Shown here piece after piece: positions 30,103 to 42,700 of a DNA stretch of 64,000 bases. How positions within the stretch are numbered: position 1 is the stretch's first letter; each line of letters starts with the position of its first letter. A model generated the notes under the pieces. The model was not told where the DNA came from. It was given only the letters and a program-made list of their open reading frames with translations, and made no database searches. The stretch covers positions 61,681,873 through 61,745,872 of the forward strand of contig OY755237.1 in NCBI GenBank assembly GCA_963576725.1, given 5' to 3'. The translations under genes and the position numbers were made by a program. The DNA comes from Azorinus chamasolen (lineage: Eukaryota > Mollusca > Bivalvia > Cardiida > Solecurtidae).

Positions 30103-30950
30103 CTCTATCTATATAAAAGTACTTCAATCCGATTATTTAGTTCTTCATTTCTTTTCAGCGTGGAATGTTATATCGAGAGTTAATTTAGTATGCTGCGAAT
30201 TCTGCTTCATCAATGTAGTATTGTGCTGTTACATTTATTCAGTTTCTTGTAAGCGTCTATGGCGTTATTAACTATTTCGCTGGTAATGTCGCATCTGTGA
30301 CTACTTGCGAACTGTTTGGAATCCAGATGAGACGACGGGTTACTCGGCGTATCATCAGGATCCCAACTGGTTGTTACTGTTTATGATGTTTAAAACAAAT
30401 GGGGGGGGGGGGGGGGTAAACAAATGCAACTTGTAGCAGACGACAATATTTGGCAGCGAAATATTTAATGTAATTGGCACACCGTATGTGGAGCAGAATA
30501 CTAAGTGTTATGCAAGTTTTCATTCATTGCGCTTAACCCGAATACAGTATCCATACAGTATGAAAGGGTAAAATGTGCGAGATTTGGAATGACTAACAGT
30601 GCAAACCCTGATCATAGGATTCCTATAGGAGCCAGTCCTCTAATCTGGGTCAACAGTTGGCAAATACAGTGCACTCGTTTCCCGCATTCAAATGATTCAA
30701 TCTTGTTTGTGAAATCTGTTTCAAATGGGCACTCAGTTTATTTTAAGACAGGTAGTTAGCTTAATGCGTGACAGCAGTAATTGCCAATGTCTCCCAAAGA
30801 AGCTTTCTCCCATAATTTCGTTCTGCAACCACTAGCTGTTCAACAGCCTAATTAAATTTTTATTAAGAAAATGGCCCCTTTAATAAGGATCTATGTTAGT
30901 TTAAATGGCCATACCATTAGCGCTATATGTGGAACGTTACAAATTGAACA
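30103..30950. other. F-type MITE remnants and poly-G run
   Basis: 30303-30360 has an F hairpin (ACTGTTTGGAATCCAGATGA ... TCATCAGGATCCCAACTGG). 30401-30416 is a 16-base G run. 30590-30660 has a D/H hairpin (GCAAACCCTGATCATAGG). 30735-30835 has a decayed C hairpin. No gene. Confidence 0.45.
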
Positions 30951-31095
30951 TTAACCCTTATTATGCTGAATTATCAAATTGACTATTCCAAATTTCAAAC
31001 AGGTCAAGCTTATGGTAAATATTTAGGGTTTTTTTTCTAAATAAGGTGTAACAGTGCAGACCACGAGTGAGGGTTCTCATAAATTAAGACTTACA
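30951..31095. mobile_element. Family H MITE, right half decayed
   Basis: TTAACCCTTATTATGCTGAA, GACTATTCCAAATTTCAAAC and AAGCTTATGGTAAATATTTA match the copy at 24-236 closely for about 120 bp. Confidence 0.55.
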
Positions 31096-31548
31096 ATATT
31101 ACAAGTCGTACGATCATCTTTCATAAGACTGGCCCCTATGGTATAGACGTTTACTCCACAAGCATTAGATTAGATTATACCAATATCAAGGGTTCCTATA
31201 GGAGTCGTCTGAATAGGATCTGCTCTGCTTATGATATAACATAGGTATAACAAGATCTAATTTGTAAAGGAGAATGTCCCCAAACCAAACGGATAATAGG
31301 TATTGATGAACATGATAGGTAAATCTTACCAATCACAGGCCACTCCAGGGTTATCATAGCTAACACGTTTGAAACACCTACCATTAATTTCGGTATAGCC
31401 ATATACCTCTACTTACCAATATTCAGCAAAACGTAATGCATGTAATATCTAAATTTCGACCTATCAGAGGTCATAACTCCATTTTCACGGTAAGCAATTC
31501 TTCGAAACAGCTACGATTGTGTTTCTTCGAGTTTCCCAAATACATGTA
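31096..31548. other. Left flank of the giant foldback element
   Basis: A decayed D hairpin near 31190-31220 (GGTTCCTATAGGAGTCGTCTG). 31446-31495 resembles 47469-47515 in direct orientation (TATCTAAATTTCGACC...). Otherwise nothing recognised. Confidence 0.45.
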
Positions 31549-31557
31549 CCCCGTCAT
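31549..31557. repeat. 9-bp target site duplication, left (CCCCGTCAT)
   Basis: Identical to 47435-47443 on the far side of the foldback element. Nine bases is the duplication length of Drosophila FB and many Mutator-like elements. Confidence 0.75.
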
Positions 31558-31795
31558 AGATCGGAAAAGTTGGCTACTAGTAGCTGGCTACTAGTAACTG
31601 GCTACTTGTAGTAGGATAACTTGGCTACTAGTAACTGGCTACTAGTAGTAGGAAATGTTGGTTACTAGTAGCCAGGTACTAGTAACTGGCTACGTATAAT
31701 AGAAAGGCTACTAGTAACTGACTACTAGTAGAAGGGAAGGTTGGTTACTATTAACTGGCTACTAATAGTAGGAAACAAGTAGCTAGGTAGATCTA
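31558..31795 (+). repeat. Left terminal head of ACTAGT-type short repeats
   Basis: Repeated GGCTACTAGTAACTGGCTAC / GTAGTAGGA blocks, each with an ACTAGT dyad, ending CAAGTAGCTAGGTAGATCT. Nearly the reverse complement of 47193-47434, with small indels (the left is missing bases near 31700), so the two heads have diverged independently. Confidence 0.8.
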
Positions 31796-34700
31796 GTCAT
31801 ACTCAAGCCAACTCAAACGTATTTTGAATTTCTACGAGAGGAGAGTGACTGCTTTCTAAAATGCTTTGTTAAATACATGTAGCTAGTCAGCTACTCATAC
31901 CTTTGAAATGCCGAAGATATATTTTGAGCACAATCTGCTGAAACGAAACAAGTAGCTAGGTAGTTTTATTAAAGCAAACGCAAATGTCTGTAGAATTTCG
32001 ACAAGAGGAAAGTGTCTTCTTTCCAAATATACCGTAGTTACCTTAATTACTTCATGTAGCTAGTCAGCTACTCATACCCTTTGAATGTCGGTATGATTTT
32101 CTCAGAACTATATTCTGAACGAAACAATGACCTGGGTACTTATATTCAAGCAAACTCAAATGTATATAGAATTTCTACAAGATGAGAGAGCCTGCTTTCT
32201 AAAGATACTGTAGTTACTTTGCTGAATTAATGTAGCTCGTCAGCTACTTGTACATTTATAAAACCGATGTGATATTCTGAGCACAATCTGCTTAAACGGA
32301 ACAAGTAGCTGGGTAGCAATAGTAAAGTAAACTCAAAAACAGGTAGAAATTCGACCAGAGGAATGTGTCTTCTTTCCAAAGATACCCTAGTTACTTTGCT
32401 GAATTCATGTAGCTAGTCAGTTACTCGTACCTTTAAAATGCCGATGTGATATTTTGACCACATTCTGCTGAAACTAAACAAGCAGCTTGATAGTTTTATT
32501 CAAGCACACGCAAACGTATGTAGAATTTCGACAAGAAGAAAATGTCTTATTTTAAAAGAAACCGTAGTTACTTTAATTACTTAATGTAGCTAGTCAGCTA
32601 CTCATAATTTTTCAATGTCGGCATGATTTTCTCAGCACTACAATCTGAACGAAACTAGGACCTGGGTACTTATATTCAAGTAATTTCGACAAGAGGAGAG
32701 TGTCTGCTGTCTAAAGATACCGTAGTTATCTTAATTACTTCATGTAGCTAGTCAGCTACTCATACCTTTTGAATGTTGGTATAATATTTTCAACACTATA
32801 TTCTGAAAAGAAACAAGAAGTTATATTCAAGCAAACTCAAATGTATATAGAATTTCGACAAGAGGAGAATGTCTGCTGTATAAAGATACCGTAGTTATCT
32901 TAATTACTTCATGTAGCTAGTCAGCTACTCATACTTTTTGAATGTTGGTATACTACTTTCAACACTCTAGTCGCAAATGAAACAAGTAGCTGGGTAGTTA
33001 TAATCAAGCAAATTAAAATGTATATAGAATATCGACAAGAGGAGAGTGTCTGCTGTCTAAAGATACCGTAGTTATCTTAATTACTTCATGTAGCTAGTCA
33101 GCTACTCATACCTATTGAGTGTTGGTATACTATTTTCAACACTATAGTCGGAAACGAAACAAGTAGCCGGGTAGTTATAATCAAGCAAACTCAAATGTAT
33201 ATAGAATTTCGACAAGAGGAGAGTGTCTGCTTTATAAGGATACCGTACTTATCTTAATTACTTCATGCAGCTAGTCAGCTACTCATACCTTTTGAATGTT
33301 GGTATACTATTTTCAACACTATATACGTAAATGGAACAAGTAGCTTTGTAGTTATAATCAAGCAAACTCAAATGTATAAAGCATTTCGACAAACGGAGAG
33401 TGTCTGCTGTCTAAAGATACCGTAGTTATCTTAATTACTTCATGCAGCTAGTCAGCTACTCATACCTTTTGAATGTTGATATACTATTTTAAACACTATA
33501 TTCGGAAACGAAACAGGTAGCTGGGTAGTTATAATCAAGCAAACCCAAATGTATATAAAATTCGACAAGAGGAGAGTGTCTGCTGTATAAAGATACCGTA
33601 CTTATCTTAATTACTTCATGTAGCTAGTCAGCTACTCATACCTTTTGAATGTTGGTATACTATTTTCAACACTATAGTAGGAAACGACACAAGTAGCTGG
33701 GTAATTATAATCAGGCAAATTCAAATGTATATAGAATTTCGAAAAGAGGAGAATGTCTGCTGTATAAAGATACCGTAGTTATCTTAATAACTTCATGTAG
33801 CTAGTCAGCTACTCATACCTTTTGAATGTTGGTACACTATTTTCAACACTATAGTCGGAAATGAAACAAGTAGCTGGGTAGTTAAAATCAAGCAAGCTAA
33901 AATGTATATAGAATTTTCACAAGAGGAGCGTGTCTGCTGTCTAAAGATACCGTAGTTATCTTAATTACTTCATGTAGCTAGTCAGCTACTCATACCTTTT
34001 GAATGTTAGTATACTATTTTCAACACTATAGTCGGAAACAACACAAGTAGCTGGGTAGATATAATCAAGCAAACTCAAATGTATAAAGAATTTCGACAAA
34101 CGGAGAGTGTCTGCTGTCTAAAGATACCGTAGTTATCTTAATTACTTCATGTAGCTAGTCAGCTACTCATACCTTTTGAATGTTGGTATACTATTTTCAA
34201 CACTAGAGTCGGAAACGACACAAGTAGCTTGGTAGTTATAATCAAGCAAACTCAAATGGATATAGAATTTCGACAAGATGAGAATGTCTGCTGAAAGATA
34301 CCGTAGTTATCTTAATTACTTCATGTAGCTAGTCAGCTACTCGTACCTTTTGAATGTTGGTATACTATTTTCAACACTATAGTCGTAAATGAAACAAGTA
34401 GCTGGGTAGTTATAATCAAGCAAACTAAAATGTATATAGAATTTCGACAAGAGGAGAGTGTCTGCTGTCTAAAGATACCGTAGTTATCTTAATTACTTCA
34501 TGTAGCTAGTCAGCTACTCATACCTTTTGAATGTTGGTATACTATTTTCAACACTATAGTCGTAAATGAAACAAGTAGCTGGTAGTTATAATCAAGCAAA
34601 CTCAAATGTATATAGAATTTCGACAAGAGGAGAGTGTCTGCTGTCTAAAGATACCGTAGTTATCTTAATTACTTCATGTAGCTAGTCAGCTACTCATACC

Positions 34701-37700
34701 TTTTGAATGTTGGTAAACTATTTTCAGCACTATATTCGGAAACGAAACAAGTAGCTGGGTAGTTATAATCGAGCAAACTCAAATGTAGATAGAATTTCGA
34801 CAAGAGGAGAGTGTCTGCTGTCTAAAGATACCGTAGTTATCTTAATTACTTCATGTAGCTAGTCATCTACTCATATCTTTTGAATGTTGGTATACTATTT
34901 TCAACACTATATTCGGAAACGGCACAAGTAGCTGGGTAGTTATAATCAAGCAAATTCAAATGTATATAGAATTTCGAAAAGAGGAGAATGTCTGCTGTAT
35001 AAAGATACCGTAGTTATCTTAATAACTTCATGTAGCTAGTCAGCTACTCATACCTTTTGAATGTTGGTACACTATTTTCAACACTATAGTCGGAAATGAA
35101 ACAAGTAGCTGGGTAGCTAAAATCAAGCAAGCTAAAATGTATATAGAATTTTCACAAGAGGAGCGTGTCTGCTGTCTAAAGATACCGTAGTTATCTTAAT
35201 TACTTCATGTAGCTAGTCAGCTACTCATACCTTTTGAATGTTGGTATACTATTTTCAACACCATAGTCGGAAACAACACAAGTAGCTGGGCAGATATAAT
35301 CAAGCAAACTCAAATGTATGAAGAATTTCGACAAACGGAGAGTGTCTGCTGTCTAAAGATACCGTAGTTATCTTAATTACTTCATGTAGCTAGTCAGCTA
35401 CTCATACCTTTTGAATGTTGGTATACTATTTTCAACACTAGAGTCGGAAACGACACAAGTAGCTGGGTAGTTATAATCAAGCAAACTCAAATGTATATAG
35501 AATTTCGACAAGATGAGAATGTCTGCTGAAAGATACCGTAGTTATCTTAATTACTTCATGTAGCTAGTCAGCTACTCGTACCTTTTGAATGTTGGTACAC
35601 TATTTTCAACACTATAGTCGGAAATGAAACAAGTAGCTGGGTAGTTATAATCAAGCAAGCTAAAATGTATATAGAATTTCGACAAGAGGAGATTGTCTGC
35701 TGTCTAAAGATACCGTAGTTATCTTAATAACTTCATGTAGCTAGTCAGCTACTCATACCTTTTGAATGTTGGTAAACTATTTTCAACACTATAGTCGGAA
35801 ACGACACAAGTAGCTGGGTAGTTATAATCAACAAACTCAAATGTATATAGAATTTCGACAAGAGGAGCGTGTCTGCTGTCTAAAGATACCGTAGTTATCT
35901 TAATTACTTCATGTAGCTAGTCAGCTTCTCATACCTTTTGAATGTTGGTATACTATTTTCAACACTATAGTCGTAAATGAAACGAGTAGCTGGGTAGTTA
36001 TAATCAAGCAAACTAAAATGTATATAGAATTTCGACAAGAGGAGAGTGTCTGCTGTCTAAAGATACCGTAGTTATCTTAATTACTTCATGTAGCTAGTCA
36101 GCTACTCATACCTTTTGAATGTTGGTATAATATTTTCAACACTATATACGTAAATGAAACAAGTAGCTGGGTAGTTATAATCAAGCAAACTAAAATGTAT
36201 AAAGAATTTAAACAAACGGAGAGTGTCTGCTGTCTAAAGATACCGTAGTTATCTTAATTACTTCATGCAGCTAGTCAGCTACTCATACCTTTTGAATGTT
36301 GGTATACTATTTTCAACACTATAGTCGTAAATGAAAGAAGAAGCTGGGTAGTTATAATCAAGCAAACTAAAATGTATATAGAATTTCGACAAGAGGAGAG
36401 TGTCTGCTGTCTAAAGATACCGTAGTTATCTTAATTACTTCATGTAGCTAGTCAGCTACTCATACCTTTTGAATGTTGGTATACTATTTTCAACACTATA
36501 GTCGTAAATGAAACAAGTAGCTGGGTAGTTATAATCAAGCAAACTCAAATGTATATAGAATTTCGACAAGATGAGAATGTCTACTGTCTAAAGATACCGT
36601 AGTTATCTTAATTACTTCATGAAGCTAGTCAGCTACTCATACCTTTTGAATGTTGGTATACTATTTTCAACACTATAGTAGGAAACGACACAAGTAGCTG
36701 GGTAGTTATAATCAAGCAAACTCAAATGTATATAGAATTTCGACAAGAGGAGTGTGTCTGCTGTCTAAAGATACCGTAGTTATCTTAATTACTTCATGCA
36801 GCTAGTCAGCTACTCATACCTTTTGAATGTTGGTATACTATTTTCAACACTATATACGGAAATGAAACAAATAGCTGGGTAGTTATAATCAAGCAAACTC
36901 AAATGTATATAGAATTTCGACAAACGGAGAGTGTCTGCTGTCTAAAGATACCGTAGTTATCTTAATTACTTCATGCAGCTTGTCAGCTACTCATACCTTT
37001 TCAATGTTGGTATACTATTTTCAACACTATAGTAGGAAACGACACAAGTAGCTGGGTAGTTATAATCAAGCAAACTCAAATGTATATAGAATTTCGACAA
37101 GATGAGAATGTCTGCTGTCTAAAGATACCGTAGTTATCTTAATTACTTCATGAAGCTAGTCAGCTACTCATACCTTTTGAATGTTGGTATACTATTTTCA
37201 ACACTATAGTCGTAAATGAAACAAGTAGCTGGGTAGTTATAATCAAGCAAACTAAAATGTATATAGAATTTCGACAAGAGGAGAGTGTCTGCTGTCTAAA
37301 GATACCGTAGTTATCTTAATTACTTCATGTAGCTAGTCAGCTCCTCATACCTTTTGAATGTCGGTATACTATTTTCAACACTATAGTCGTAAATGAAACA
37401 AGTAGCTGGGTAGTTATAATCAAACAAACTCAAATGCATATAGAATTTCGACAAGAGAAGAGTGTCTGCTTTCACAAGATACCGTAGTTATCTTAATTAA
37501 TTCATGTAGCTAGTCAGCTACTCATACCTTTTGAATGTTGGTATACTTTTTTCAACACTATATACGTAAATGAAACAAGTATCTTGGTAGTTATAATCAA
37601 GCAAACTCAAATGTATATAGAATTTCGACAAACGGAGAGTGTCTGCTGTCTAAAGATACCGTAGTTATCTTAATTACTTCATGCAGCTAGTCAGCTACTC

Positions 37701-39741
37701 ATACCTTTTGAATGTTGGTATACTATTTTCAACACTATAGTCGTAAATGAAACAAGTAGTTGGGTAGTTATAATCAAGCAAACTCAAATGCATATAGAAT
37801 TTCGACAAGAGAAGAGTGTCTGCTTTCACAAGATACCGTAGTTATCTTAATTACTTCATGTAGCTAGTCAGCTACTCATACCTTTTGAATGTTGGTATAC
37901 TTTTTTCAACACTATATACGTAAATGAAACAAGTATCTTGGTAGTTATAATCAAGCAAACTCAAATGTATAAAGAATTTCGACAAACGGAGAGTGTCTGC
38001 TGTCTAAAGATACCGTAGTTATCTTAATTACTTCATGCAGCTAGTCAGCTACTCATACCTTTTGAATGTTGGTACACTATTTTCAACACTATAGTCGGAA
38101 ATAAAACAAGCAGCTGGGTAGTTAAAATCAAGCAAGTTAAAATGTATATAGAATTTCGACATGAGGAGCGTGTCTGCTGTCTAAAGATACCGTAGTTATC
38201 TTAATAACCTCATGTAGCTAGTCAGCTACTCATACCTTTTAAATGTTGGTATACTATTTTCAACACTATATTCGGAAACGAAACAAGTAGCTGGGTAGTT
38301 ATAATCGAGCAAACTCAAATGTAGATAGAATTTCGACAAGAGGAGAGTGTCTGCTGTCTAAAGATACCGTAGTTATCTTAATTACTTCATGTAGCTAGTC
38401 AGCTACTCATACCTTTTGAATGTTGGTATAATATTTTCAACATTATATACGTAAACGAAACAAGTAGCTGGGTAGTTATAATCAAGCAAACTCAAATGTA
38501 TATAGAATTTCGACAAGAGGAGAGTGTCTGCTGTCTAAAGATACCGTAGTTATCTTAATTACTTCATGTAGCTAGTCAGCTACTCATACCTTTTAAATGT
38601 TGGTATAATATTTTCAACACTATAGGCGGAAACGACACAAGTAGGTTGGTAGATATAATCAAGCAAACTCAAATGTATGTAGAATTTCGACAAAAGGAGA
38701 GTGTCTGCTGTCTAAAGATACCGTAGTTATCTTAATTATTTCATGTAGCTAGTCAGCTACTCATACCTTTTGAATGTTGGTATACTATTTTCAACACTAT
38801 ATTCGGAAACGAAACAAGTGGCTGGGTAGTTATAATCATGCAAACTAAAATGTATATAGAAATTCGACAAGAGGAGAGTGTCTGCTGTCTAAGGATACCG
38901 TAGTTATCTTAATTACTTCATGTAGCTAGTCAGCTACTCATACCTTTTGAATGTTGGTATACTATTTTCAGCACTATAGTCGGAAACGACACAAGTAGCT
39001 GGGTAGTTATAATCAAGCAAATTCAAATGTATATAGACTTTCGAAAAGAGGGGCGTTTCTAATGTCTAAAGATACCGTAGTTATCTTAATTACTTCATGT
39101 AGCTAGTCAGCTACTCATACCTTTTGAATATTGGTATACTATTTTCAACACTATAGTCGTAAATGAAACAAGTAGCTTGGTAGTTATAATCAAGCGAGCT
39201 AAAATGTATATAGAATTTCGACAAGAGGAGAGTGTCTGCTGTCTAAAGATACCGTAGTTATCTTAATTACTTCATGTAGCTAGTCAGCTACTCATACCTT
39301 TTGAATGTTTGTATACTATTTTCAACAATGTTGTCGGAAACGACACAAGTAGCTGGGTAGTTATAATCAAGCAAACTCAAATGTATATAGAACTTCGACA
39401 AACCAATAGTGTCTGCTGTCAAAAGATACCGTAGTTATCTTATTTACATCATGTAGCTAGTCAGCTACTTATACCTTTTGAATGTTGGTGTAATATTTTC
39501 AACACTATATTCGGAAACGAAACAAGTAGTTGGGTAGTTATAATCAAGCAAACTCAAACGCATATAGAATGTCGACAAGAGGGGGTGTCTGCTGTCTAAA
39601 GATACCGTAGTTATCTTAATTACGACACGTAGCTAGTCAGCTACTCATGCCTATTGAATGTTGGTATACTATTTTCAACACTATAGTCGGAAACGAAACT
39701 AGTAGCTGGGTAGTTATAATCAAGCAAACTCAATTGTATAT
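31796..39741 (+). repeat. Left satellite arm, 177-bp monomer, about 45 copies
   Basis: Monomer landmarks: GATACCGTAGTTATCTTAAT, TACTTCATGTAGCTAGTCAG, GAATGTTGGTATACTATTTT, CAAGTAGCTGGGTAGTTATA, ATGTATATAGAATTTCGACA. Each monomer holds the dyad GTAGCT-AGTC-AGCTAC. The outer six monomers (to about 32690) are clearly more diverged. A seven-monomer higher-order block recurs at 1235 bp (marker GAATTTTCACAAGAGGAGCG at 33911 and 35146). Confidence 0.9.
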
Positions 39742-42700
39742 TTAGACAGCAGATACTACCCTCTTGTCGAAATTCTATATACATTTGAGTTTGCTTGATT
39801 ATAACTACCCAGCTACTTGTTTCGTTTCAAAATATAGTGTTGAAAATATTATACCAACATTCAAAAGGTATGAGTAGCTGACTAGCTACACAAAGTAATT
39901 AAGATAACTACGGTATCTTTAGACAGCAGACACGCTCATCTTGTCGAAATTCTATATACATTTGAGTTTGCTTGACTATAACTACCCAGCTACTTGTTTC
40001 GTTTCCGTATATAGTGTTTTAAATAATATTCCAACATTCAAAAGGTATGAGTAGCTGACTAGCTACATGAAGTTATTAAGATAACTACGGTATCTTTAGA
40101 CAGCAGACACTCTCATCTTGTCGAAATTCTATATACATTTGAGTTTGCTTGATTATAACTACCCAGCTACTTGTTTCGTTTCCGTATATAGTATTTAAAA
40201 TATTATACCAACATACAAAAGGTATGAGTAGCTGACTAGCTACATGAAGGAATTAAGATAACTACGGTATCTTTAGACAGCAGACACTCTCATCTTGTCG
40301 AAATTGTATATACATTTGAGTTTGCTTGATTATAACTACCCAGCTACTTGTTTCGTTTCAAAATATAGTATTGAAAATATTATACCAATATTCAAAAGGT
40401 ATGAGTAGCTGACTAGCTACACGAAGTGATTAAGATAACTACGGTATCGTTAGACAGCAGATACTCTCCTCTTGTCGAAATTGTATATACATTTGAGTTT
40501 GCTTGATTCTAACTACCCAGCTACTTGTTTTGTTTCCGTATATAGTGTTGAAAATATTATACCAACATTCAAAAGGTATGAGTAGCTGTCTAGCTACATG
40601 AAGCAATTAAGTTAACTACGGTATCTTTAGACAGCAGACACTCTCATCTTGTCGAAATTGTATATACATTTGAGTTTGCTTGATTATAACTACCCAGCTA
40701 CTTGTTTCGGTTCAGAATATAGTGTTGAAAATATTATACCAACATTCAAAAGGTATGAGTAGCTGACTAGCTACATGAAGTAATTAACATAACTACGGTA
40801 TTTTTCAGACAGCAGACACTCTCCGTTTGTCGAAATTCTATATACATTTGAGTTTGTTTGATTATAACTACCCATCTACTTGTTTCGTTTCCGAATATAG
40901 TGTTGAAAATAGTATACCAACATTCAAAAGGTATGAGTAGCTGACTAGCTACATGAAGTAATTAAGATAACTACGGTATATTTAGACCGCAGACACTCTC
41001 CTCATGTCGAAATTCTATATACATTTGAGTTCGCTTGATTATAACTACCCAGCTACTTGTTTCGTTTCAAAATATAGTGTTAAAAATATTATACCAACAT
41101 TCAAAAGGTATGATTAGCTGACTAGCTACATGAAGTGATTAAGATAACTACGGTATCTTTAGACAGCAGAATCTCTCATCTTGTCGAAATTCTGTATACA
41201 TTTGAGTTTGCTTGATTATAACTACCAAGCTACTTGTTTCGTTTCAAACTATAGTGTTGAAAATATGATACCAACATTCAAAAGGTATGAGTAGCTGACT
41301 AGCTACATGAAATGATTAAGATAACAACGGTATCTTTAGACAGCAAACACTCTCATCTTGTCGAAATTCTATAAACATTTGAGTTTGCTTGATTATAACT
41401 ACTCAGCTACTTGTTTCGTTTCCGTATATAGTGTTGAAAATATTATACCAACATTCAAAAGGTATGAGTAGCTGACTAGCTACATGAAAGAATTAAGATA
41501 ACTACGGTATCTTTAGACAGCAGACACTCTCATCTTGTCGAAATTCTATATACATTTGAGTTTGCTTGATTATAACTACCAAGCTACTTGTTTCGTTTCC
41601 GTATATAGTGTTTTAAATAATATTCCAACATTCAAAAGGTATGAGTAGCTGACTAGCTACATGAAGTTATTAAGATAACTACGGTATATTTAGTCAGCAG
41701 ACACTCTCATCTTGTCGAAATTCTATATACATTTGAATTTGCTTGATTATAACTACCCAGCTACTTGTTTCGTTTCCGTATATAGTATTTAAAATATTAT
41801 ACCAACATACAAAAGGTATGAGTAGCTGACTAGCTACATGAAGGAATTAAGATAACTACGGTATCTTTAGACAGCAGACACTCTCATCTTGTCGAAATTG
41901 TATATACATTTGAGTTTGCTTGATTATAACTACCCAGCTACTTGTTTCGTTTCAAAATATAGTATTGAAAATATTATACCAATATTCAAAAGGTATGAGT
42001 AGCTGACTAGCTACACGAAGTAATTAAGATAACTACGGTATCGTTAGACAGCAGACACTCTCCTCTTGTCGAAATTGTATATACATTTGAGTTTGCTTGA
42101 TTATAACTACCAGCTACTTGTTTTGTTTCCGTATATAGTGTTGAAAATATTATACCAACATTCAAAAGGTATGAGTAGCTGTCTAGCTACATGAAGCAAT
42201 TAAGTTAACTACGGTATCTTTAGACAGCAGACACTCTCATCTTGTCGAAATTGTATATACATTTGAGTTTGCTTGATTATAACTACCAAGCTACTTGTTT
42301 CGGTTCAGAATATAGTGTTGAAAATAGTATACCAACATTCAAAAGGTATGAGTAGCTGACTAGCTACATGAAGTAATTAACATAACTACGGTATTTTTCA
42401 GACAGCAGACACTCTCCGTTTGTCGAAATTCTATATACATTTGAGTTTGTTTGATTATAACTACCCATCTACTTGTTTCGTTTCCGAATATAGTGTTGAA
42501 AATATGATACCAACATTCAAAAGGTATGAGTAGCTGACTAGCTACATGAAATGATTAAGATAACAACGGTATCTTTAGACAGCAAACACTCTCATCTTGT
42601 CGAAATTCTATATACATTCGAGTTTGCTTGATTATAACTACCCAGCTACTTGTTTCGTTTCCGTATATAGTGTTTTAAATAATATTCCAACATTCAAAAG

